From contig BBYL01000015.1 of NCBI GenBank assembly GCA_001570385.1, positions 134,659 through 198,658 of the forward strand: 64,000 bases of DNA, in the 5' to 3' direction. Position 1 is the stretch's first letter. Each line of letters begins with the position of its first letter. Below the pieces are notes generated by a model. That model did no database searches. It was not told the DNA's origin and worked only from the letters and a program-made list of their open reading frames with translations. Positions 58,683-64,000 of this stretch are shown here, one piece after another. The DNA comes from Microtetraspora glauca. GTDB lineage: Bacteria; Actinomycetota; Actinomycetes; Streptosporangiales; Streptosporangiaceae. The position numbers were made by a program, and so were the translations under genes.

Positions 58683-60251
58683 ATGGATCTGCACAGTACG
58701 GCGGGCAAGCTCGCCGATCTCGAAGACCGCCGCGACGAGGCCGTACGGGTCGGAACCACCGGACGCGCGGCCGAGAAACGGCGTGCCGAGGGCAGGATCA
58801 GCGCCAGGGAGCGGATCGAGCGGCTGCTCGACGAGGGATCGTTCGTCGAACTGGACGCGCTCGCCAAGCACCGCAGCACCGCCTTCGGGCTGGAGCGGAA
58901 CCGCGTCCCCGGAGACGGAGTCATCACCGGCTACGGCACGATCGACGGCAGGAACGTGTGCGTCTTCGCGCAGGACTTCACCTTCCTCGGCGGTAGCCTC
59001 GGAGAGGTGTACGGCGAGAAGATCTGCAAGGTCATGGACCTCGCCGTGAAGACCGGCTCCCCGATCATCGGGATCAACGAGGGCGCCGGGGCGCGTATCC
59101 AGGAGGGCGTCGTCTCGCTCGGCCTGTACGGAGAGATCTTCCGGCGGAACGTGCACGCCTCCGGCGTGATCCCCCAGATCTCCCTGATCATGGGCGCCTG
59201 CGCGGGCGGCCACGTGTACTCGCCCGCGCTCACCGACTTCACCGTCATGGTCGACCAGACGTCGCACATGTTCGTCACCGGTCCCGAGGTCATCAAGACC
59301 GTCACCGGCGAGGACGTCACGTTCGAGGAGCTCGGCGGCGCCCACACCCACAACGCCAGGAGCGGCAACGCCCACTACCTGGCCCAGGACGAGGACGACG
59401 CCCTGGAGTACGTCAAGGCGCTGCTGTCCTACCTCCCGCAGAACAACCTCGACGACCCGCCGGTCACCGGCGAGGAGGCCGACCTCGAGATCGGCGAGAC
59501 CGATCTGGCGCTCGACACGCTCATCCCCGACTCGGCGAACCAGCCGTACGACATGCGCGTCGTCATCGAGTCCCTCCTCGACGAGGGCGACTTCCTCGAA
59601 GTGCAGGCGCTGTTCGCGCCCAACATCATCATCGGCTTCGGGCGGGTGGACGGCCGGCCGGTCGGCGTGGTCGCCAACCAGCCCATGCAGTTCGCCGGGA
59701 CCCTCGACATCAACGCGTCGGAGAAGGCCGCGCGCTTCGTGCGCACCTGCGACGCGTTCAACATCCCCGTGCTCACGCTGGTCGACGTCCCCGGCTTCCT
59801 GCCCGGCACCGAACAGGAGTGGAACGGCATCATCCGGCGCGGCGCCAAGCTCCTGTACGCCTACGCCGAGGCCACCGTCCCGCTGATCACCGTGATCACC
59901 CGCAAGGCGTACGGCGGCGCCTACGACGTCATGGGGTCCAAGCATCTGGGCGCGGACCTCAACATCGCGTGGCCGACCGCGCAGATCGCGGTGATGGGCG
60001 CCCAGGGCGCGGTCAACATCCTCTACCGCAAGGAGCTGGCGGCGGCCGACGACCCCGAGGCGCTGCGTGCCAAACTGGTCACGGAGTACGAGGACACGCT
60101 GGCCAACCCCTACCAGGCGGCCGAGCGCGGCTACGTCGACGCGGTGATCGCCCCCCGTGAGACCCGGCGGGAGATCGTCCGATCGCTGCGGCTGCTGCGC
60201 GGCAAGCGGGAGGGGCTGCCGCCCAAGAAGCACGGGAACATCCCGCTGTGA
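58683..60251 (+). CDS. Acyl-CoA carboxylase beta subunit (carboxyltransferase)
   Basis: A 522-residue carboxyltransferase of the PccB/AccD5 group. It moves the carboxyl group from biotin to acetyl- or propionyl-CoA, making malonyl- or methylmalonyl-CoA for fatty acids or polyketides. Signatures: AEGRISARERIERLLDEGSF, FAQDFTFLGGSLGEVYGEKI, GINEGAGARIQEGVVSLGLY (oxyanion), MGACAGGHVYSPALTDF, and FVRTCDAFNIPVLTLVDVPG with FLPGTEQEWNGIIRRGAKLL in the second half. The substrate choice (acetyl or propionyl) cannot be told. Its stop overlaps the start of the epsilon gene. Confidence 0.94.
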   Translation: MDLHSTAGKLADLEDRRDEAVRVGTTGRAAEKRRAEGRISARERIERLLDEGSFVELDALAKHRSTAFGLERNRVPGDGVITGYGTIDGRNVCVFAQDFTFLGGSLGEVYGEKICKVMDLAVKTGSPIIGINEGAGARIQEGVVSLGLYGEIFRRNVHASGVIPQISLIMGACAGGHVYSPALTDFTVMVDQTSHMFVTGPEVIKTVTGEDVTFEELGGAHTHNARSGNAHYLAQDEDDALEYVKALLSYLPQNNLDDPPVTGEEADLEIGETDLALDTLIPDSANQPYDMRVVIESLLDEGDFLEVQALFAPNIIIGFGRVDGRPVGVVANQPMQFAGTLDINASEKAARFVRTCDAFNIPVLTLVDVPGFLPGTEQEWNGIIRRGAKLLYAYAEATVPLITVITRKAYGGAYDVMGSKHLGADLNIAWPTAQIAVMGAQGAVNILYRKELAAADDPEALRAKLVTEYEDTLANPYQAAERGYVDAVIAPRETRREIVRSLRLLRGKREGLPPKKHGNIPL

Positions 60252-60460
60252 GCGAGCTGCGCGTCATCAAGGGCGAGCCGTCCCCGGAGGAACTCGCCGC
60301 GCTGGTCATGGTGGTCGCCGCCCGCGCGGCGGCCGCCCCGGCCCCCGTGCCCACCCCGCAACGTCGCTGGGCCGCCCGCCACCACATGCTCCGCCGGCCC
60401 GTCGTCGCCGGTCCCGGGGGCTGGCGCGACTCGAGCTGGAAGCTTGGAGGACTTCAGTGA
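60248..60460 (+). CDS. Acyl-CoA carboxylase epsilon subunit
   Basis: A 70-residue protein starting at GTG 60248, overlapping the beta stop. LRVIKGEPSPEELAALVMVV is the epsilon signature, and the middle is a Pro/Ala-rich linker. The C-terminal part (GGWRDSSWKLGG) is the usual W-rich end. In actinobacteria it helps the beta and alpha subunits assemble. Translational coupling on both sides fits a fixed stoichiometry. Confidence 0.87.
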   Translation: MSELRVIKGEPSPEELAALVMVVAARAAAAPAPVPTPQRRWAARHHMLRRPVVAGPGGWRDSSWKLGGLQ

Positions 60461-62238
60461 GCAACTCTCCCGTCCTGCGTAAGGTGCTCGTCGCCAACCG
60501 CGGTGAGATCGCCGTACGCGTCGTCCGCGCGTGCAAGGACGCCGCCATCGGCAGCGTGGCGGTCTACGCGGACCAGGACCGCGACGCCCTTTTCGTCCGG
60601 ATGGCCGACGAGGCGTACGCGCTCGGCGGGGCCTCCCCGGCGGAGACCTACCTCGACATCGAGAAGATCCTCGACGTCGCCCGCCGTACCGGCGCGGACG
60701 GTGTGCACCCCGGGTACGGCTTCCTCGCCGAGAACGCGGCCTTCGCGCAGGCGGTCATCGACGCCGGCCTGATCTGGATCGGCCCGCCGCCCGCCGCCAT
60801 CGACGCCCTCGGCGACAAGGTGCAGGCCCGGCACATCGCCCAGAAGGTGGGGGCGCCGCTGGTCGCCGGGACCAGTGACCCGGTGTCCGGCGCCGACGAG
60901 GTGGTCGCCTTCGCCCGCGAGCACGGCCTGCCCATCGCCATCAAGGCCGCCTACGGCGGCGGCGGTCGCGGCCTGAAGGTCGCCCGCACCCTGGAGGAGA
61001 TCCCCGAGCTCTACGACTCCGCCGTCCGCGAGGCCGTCACCTCCTTCGGGCGCGGCGAGTGCTTCGTCGAGCGCTACCTCGACCGTCCCCGCCACGTGGA
61101 GACCCAGTGCCTGGCCGACCGGCACGGCAACGTCGTCGTGGTCAGCACCCGCGACTGCTCGTTGCAGCGCCGCCACCAGAAGCTCGTCGAGGAGGCCCCG
61201 GCCCCCTTCCTGTCCCGCAAGCAGCTGGCGACCCTGTACGACTCCTCCAAGGCGATCCTGCGCGAGGCGGGTTACGTCGGCGCGGGGACCTGCGAGTTCC
61301 TCGTGGGCCAGGACGGCACGATCTCCTTCCTCGAGGTCAACACGCGGCTGCAGGTCGAGCACCCGGTCAGCGAGGAGGTCACCGGCATCGACCTGGTCCG
61401 GGAGATGTTCCGGATCGCCTGCGGCGAGGAGCTCGGCTACAAGGACCCCAAGGTCCGGGGGCACTCGATCGAGTTCCGGATCAACGCCGAGGACCCGGGC
61501 CGCGGCTTCCTCCCCGCGCCGGGCACGATCACCCGCTGGCACTCGCCCTCGGGCCCCGGCGTACGGCTCGACGCCGGCTACGACCAGGGCGAGACGGTGC
61601 CGGGCTCGTTCGACTCCCTGGTCGCGAAGCTCATCGTCACCGGGCGCGACCGCGCGCAGGCGCTTGAGCGCTCGCGCCGGGCGCTGGCGGAGTTCGTCGT
61701 CGAGGGGATGCCGACCGTGCTGCCCTTCCACCGGGTCGTGGTCGACGAGCCCGCGTTCATCGGCAACGGAAAGGCGTTCGACGTCCACACCCGCTGGATC
61801 GAGACCGAGTTCGACAACACGATCCCTCCGTACGCCGGGGGCACCGAGAACGCCGAGCCCACCGCCGTCGAGCGGGTCACCGTCGAGGTCGGCGGCAAGC
61901 GCCTGGAGGTCGTCCTTCCCGCCGGGTTCGGCGCGACCGGATCGGTCGCGGCGGCACGCCCGAACGGCGGGAGGCCGAAGCGCGCCGGCGGCGCCAGGAA
62001 GCCGGGCGGCTCCGCGGCGAGCGGTGACGCGCTGACCTCGCCCATGCAGGGGACGATCGTCAAGGTGGCCGTCGAGGACGGCGCGGTCGTCGCCGAGGGC
62101 GACGTCATCGTGGTACTCGAGGCGATGAAGATGGAGCAGCCGCTCACCGCCCACAAGGCGGGCACCGTCACCGGCCTGTCCGCCCAGGTCGGAGCGGGCG
62201 TCACCGCCGGATCCACGATCTGCGAGATCAAGGACTGA
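60457..62238 (+). CDS. Acyl-CoA carboxylase alpha subunit (biotin carboxylase + BCCP)
   Basis: A 593-residue protein from GTG 60457, after TTGGAGGAC. The biotin carboxylase part has KVLVANRGEIAVRVVRACKD, ATP loop AAYGGGGRGLKVARTLEEI, and FLEVNTRLQVEHPVSEEVTG. The C-terminal biotin carrier domain ends with VVLEAMKMEQPLTAHKAG; Lys558 is the biotin site. It charges biotin with bicarbonate and ATP and hands it to the beta subunit. It is the AccA3-type fused form typical of actinobacteria. Genes beta-epsilon-alpha form one operon under the TetR operator at 58631. Confidence 0.95.
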   Translation: MSNSPVLRKVLVANRGEIAVRVVRACKDAAIGSVAVYADQDRDALFVRMADEAYALGGASPAETYLDIEKILDVARRTGADGVHPGYGFLAENAAFAQAVIDAGLIWIGPPPAAIDALGDKVQARHIAQKVGAPLVAGTSDPVSGADEVVAFAREHGLPIAIKAAYGGGGRGLKVARTLEEIPELYDSAVREAVTSFGRGECFVERYLDRPRHVETQCLADRHGNVVVVSTRDCSLQRRHQKLVEEAPAPFLSRKQLATLYDSSKAILREAGYVGAGTCEFLVGQDGTISFLEVNTRLQVEHPVSEEVTGIDLVREMFRIACGEELGYKDPKVRGHSIEFRINAEDPGRGFLPAPGTITRWHSPSGPGVRLDAGYDQGETVPGSFDSLVAKLIVTGRDRAQALERSRRALAEFVVEGMPTVLPFHRVVVDEPAFIGNGKAFDVHTRWIETEFDNTIPPYAGGTENAEPTAVERVTVEVGGKRLEVVLPAGFGATGSVAAARPNGGRPKRAGGARKPGGSAASGDALTSPMQGTIVKVAVEDGAVVAEGDVIVVLEAMKMEQPLTAHKAGTVTGLSAQVGAGVTAGSTICEIKD

Positions 62239-62755
62239 CGCGGGACTGACGCGGCGTGCCGGCGGGGTTCGCCGGCGAGGACGTGCGTCCAGGTCGGCCG
62301 CCGCACAGCGGGCCGGCCTGGACCGAAGCGACGGGGTGGGCCGGTTCGACGGCTTCAGGTCTCGCCTGCGGCGGTGCCAGTGGCCGGCGTCCCCGTCCTG
62401 TCCACCGTGTCGTGGGGGCCACCGGGTTCGCGCTTCTCCACGCGGTGGGCGATGCGCGCGACCAGCCACGTCTGGAGGACAAGGAGCAGGAACGCCGCGC
62501 ATCGGACCGGGCCCGCACCCCGCCATGAGGTCCTCCTCGTGCCGCTCGCGGTTCTCTTCCTGTCCTCTCCGCACCCAAGCACGCGAATGTGCGGGCGGAA
62601 ACGATGAAATGTGCTGATCCCGTGCTGATCCGGTGGTGATTCCGGGCGGGCCGGGTGCGCCGCGGGGCGGTGTTCCGGTGTCCGGCCTGCTCCGTCGGGT
62701 GCTGTCGACGTACGTCAGTGCGGACCCCGGGGCGGCGGCGCGGCTGTCATAGGAC
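62239..62755. other. Region after the carboxylase operon, mostly non-coding
   Basis: GCCGGCG-GGGTT-CGCCGGC at 62258-62276 is a possible weak terminator. Apart from the small minus-strand frame listed separately, no gene is supported. Confidence 0.4.
62355..62526 (-). CDS. Possible small one-helix membrane protein, perhaps frameshifted
   Basis: A minus-strand frame reads VRCAAFLLLVLQTWLVARIA, then HRVEKREPGGPHDTVDRTG, and ends TGTAAGET. It has one hydrophobic helix and very GC-rich third positions. The ATG at 62526 has an excellent AGGAGG site, but it begins MAGCGPGPM in another frame; one base fewer in GGGCCCGG would join them as MAGCGPVRCAAFLLLVLQTW. Either a frameshifted small gene or chance. 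Confidence 0.3.
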
Positions 62756-62771
62756 TTGAAGAAGTTTTCAA
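62756..62771. promoter_or_regulatory. ArsR-type operator, copy 1
   Basis: TTGAAGAAGTTTTCAA, a dyad with TTGAA/TTCAA arms, about 150 bp upstream of the ArsR gene. A close match lies downstream at 63434. Confidence 0.45.
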
Positions 62772-62918
62772 TTGGCTACCATGGTGTGTGACGAATTCTC
62801 GTTGTCAGCTGGATCCGCACCATGGAACGGAGACGTGTGCGCGTGATGTCGCCGGACCGCGCGCACCACGCCGGGTGGCCACGCCACCGGACGTGGACGG
62901 CCATCGGGGGAGGTGCTG

Positions 62919-63263
62919 ATGCCGATTCCCCTCTACCAGGCGAAGGCGGATTTCTTCCGCACGCTGGGTCATCCCGTACGAATCCGGGTCCTGGAACTGC
63001 TCCAGGACGGTCCGCTCCCGGTGCGCGATCTGCTCGCCGGGATCGAAGTGGAGGCGTCCAACCTGTCGCAGCAGCTCGCCGTTCTGCGCCGAGCGGGTAT
63101 CGTGACCTCGACGCGCGAGGGATCCACGGTCGTGTACGCGCTGAGCAGCAACGATGTCGCCGACCTGCTGCGGGCGGCACGGCGTATCCTGACCGACATG
63201 ATCGCGGGCCAGGGGGAGCTGCTGGCGGAGTTGCGGGAGGCTGAGCATACGCGGCCCGGATGA
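62919..63263 (+). CDS. ArsR family transcriptional regulator
   Basis: A 114-residue winged-helix protein; ATG 62919 (MPIPLYQAKADFFRTLGHPV) follows GGGGGAGG and is preferred over GTG 62913. The core is ADFFRTLGHPVRIRVLELLQ, then VEASNLSQQLAVLRRAGIVT (recognition helix) and STREGSTVVYALSSNDVADL (wing). There are no Cys residues, so metal sensing of the classic ArsR type is excluded; such Cys-free members respond to other cues. Two TTGAAGAA-type motifs flank the gene. Confidence 0.9.
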   Translation: MPIPLYQAKADFFRTLGHPVRIRVLELLQDGPLPVRDLLAGIEVEASNLSQQLAVLRRAGIVTSTREGSTVVYALSSNDVADLLRAARRILTDMIAGQGELLAELREAEHTRPG

Positions 63264-63433
63264 TCTCTACCGGGCGTGCGGTACGGAACGCGCGGCGGGA
63301 CGCGCCTCGCGAGAGGCCGCCGGTGACACCGGTTGATCCGGTTCGCCAGGGCACTCGGGGAGGCGGGGCCCGCCGGCGCATGCCGTACACGACGGACAAA
63401 CGATCTATGTCCCACGGCACACGGTGTGGGAAA

Positions 63434-63449
63434 TTGCATAATTCTTCAA
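63434..63449. promoter_or_regulatory. ArsR-type operator, copy 2
   Basis: TTGCATAATTCTTCAA; its reverse complement TTGAAGAATTATGCAA matches copy 1 at 13 of 16 bases. It lies in an AT-rich stretch 48 bp upstream of the DUF3073 gene. Confidence 0.4.
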
Positions 63450-63497
63450 ATGATAGAGAATAGGGCGAAGCACGGCCTGTGTTAGGGAGGACGATCA

Positions 63498-63665
63498 ATG
63501 GGGCGGGGTCGGGCCAAGGCGAAGCAGACGAAGGTGGCTCGCCAGCTCAAGTACGCCAACCACAACATGGATCTCGAGCGGCTGCGCCAGGATCTCGCCG
63601 TCGGCGATGACCCCGTGCGCGACGACGAGACCGATGTTCCCGGCGACGGCGCGGGTCAGGCGTAG
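63498..63665 (+). CDS. DUF3073 family protein
   Basis: A 55-residue protein after AGGGAGGA. It begins MGRGRAKAKQTKVARQLKYA, the constant start of DUF3073, then has NMDLERLRQDLAVGDD and an acidic end. The family is small, basic at the N-terminus and found across actinobacteria; its function is unknown, with nucleic-acid binding suspected from the basic start. It is followed by a clear terminator. Confidence 0.9.
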   Translation: MGRGRAKAKQTKVARQLKYANHNMDLERLRQDLAVGDDPVRDDETDVPGDGAGQA

Positions 63666-63673
63666 GCGCGGAG

Positions 63674-63704
63674 AAAGGCCGGTCCCCTCGCGGGCCCGGC
63701 CTTT
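63674..63704 (+). terminator. Terminator after DUF3073
   Basis: AAAGGCCGG and CCGGCCTTT form a perfect 9-bp stem around a 13-nt loop, ending in TTT, 8 bases after the stop codon. Confidence 0.8.
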
Positions 63705-63817
63705 CCGCTTGTCCGGACTCCTTCCGGGGCTCCTCCTCTGACGTTCTCCCGGGTTCCGTCAGGGAGCGGAGCCGGGCGGGCGGGCTTCAGGCGGCAGTGT
63801 GTCGTCAGAATGGTCCT

Positions 63818-64000
63818 ATGGTCGGCTCACGAATCCCCGCGGCGTCTCCGGGCGCTCCTTCGAAGACACGTGCGCGGCTTCGGACCATGGCGCTGCTCGA
63901 ACTGGGCAACATCCCGTTCCAGGCGTGGATCTGGTTCGGGATCGCCGGGTTGCCGGTGACGGTGGTGAACTCCCTCGGATTCGCCCTGTTCGCGATCCTG
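63818..64000 (+). CDS. Membrane protein, N-terminal part (runs off right edge)
   Basis: An open frame from ATG 63818 to the window end, 61 residues. After a basic start (SKTRARLRTMALLELGNIPF) come two hydrophobic segments, AWIWFGIAGLPVTVV and SLGFALFAIL. The pattern suggests a small polytopic membrane protein. Too little is present to name a family. Confidence 0.55.
   Translation, partial: MVGSRIPAASPGAPSKTRARLRTMALLELGNIPFQAWIWFGIAGLPVTVVNSLGFALFAIL

Noticed and set aside
60454..62574. 706-codon minus-strand frame across the biotin carboxylase gene
   Set aside because: Low-complexity Asp/Gly/Arg/Val/Leu product with no family; the plus strand encodes a complete AccA3-type protein.
1..64000. 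CRISPR array
   Set aside because: No regularly spaced repeats of 25-40 bp and no cas genes; the only tandem repeats are short and two- or threefold.

Overview
The window is from a high-GC, spore-forming filamentous actinobacterium. GC-rich third codon positions, GTG/TTG starts, an SsgB-type sporulation protein, a complete PknG locus and a DUF3073 protein all fit. A member of the Streptosporangiales is my best guess, but the sequence alone does not prove the genus.

Layout. 0-13 kb: an acyl-CoA dehydrogenase (cut by the left edge) with a divergent TetR regulator; small enzymes; a Gly-Cys-Val tRNA cluster; histidine ammonia-lyase; an operon joining a dehydrogenase-RidA fusion to a hexameric tyrosine-coordinated heme protein, with a divergent LysR gene; pabB-pabC; a secreted LVIVD-repeat lipoprotein; a DUF305 lipoprotein; and ssgB. 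13-21 kb: tRNA-Val(CAC), then lipoproteins, a DUF6571-like protein, a SAF-domain protein and several decaying genes. 21-24.8 kb: a methyltransferase, fragments of an HNH-type endonuclease and of an MFS transporter, and an intact IS1380-like element with 4-bp target duplications.

24.8-33 kb: eight tightly packed genes (membrane protein, GT2, CofD/YvcK-like protein, HAD phosphatase, nucleotidyltransferase, GT4, flippase, GT4). They look like a complete pathway for an exported glycan or glycolipid of unknown structure. 33.2-41.8 kb: a seven-gene operon that joins the mycobacterial PknG-GlnX-GlnH amino-acid sensing module to a PP2C phosphatase, a vWA protein and a zinc-ribbon FHA protein, an arrangement like the TerY-P signalling triads.

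42-55 kb: a saccharopine-dehydrogenase-family gene with a divergent TetR gene; a defence-type PLD-helicase gene inactivated by an internal deletion; an IclR regulator; a heme-degradation locus (heme oxygenase, NuoF-like flavoprotein and small ferredoxin, then a second, divergent-type heme oxygenase and a TetR regulator; both oxygenase promoters carry the same operator-like motif); and a MarR-ABC exporter operon. 55-64 kb: central carbon and lipid metabolism, namely homodimeric pyruvate dehydrogenase E1 (aceE) and a TetR-controlled acyl-CoA carboxylase operon (beta, epsilon, alpha/BCCP), then an ArsR regulator, DUF3073 and a membrane protein cut by the right edge.

The strongest candidates for undescribed biology are the CofD-containing glycan cluster, the extended PknG operon, and the self-contained heme-oxygenase electron-transfer operon with its shared operator.
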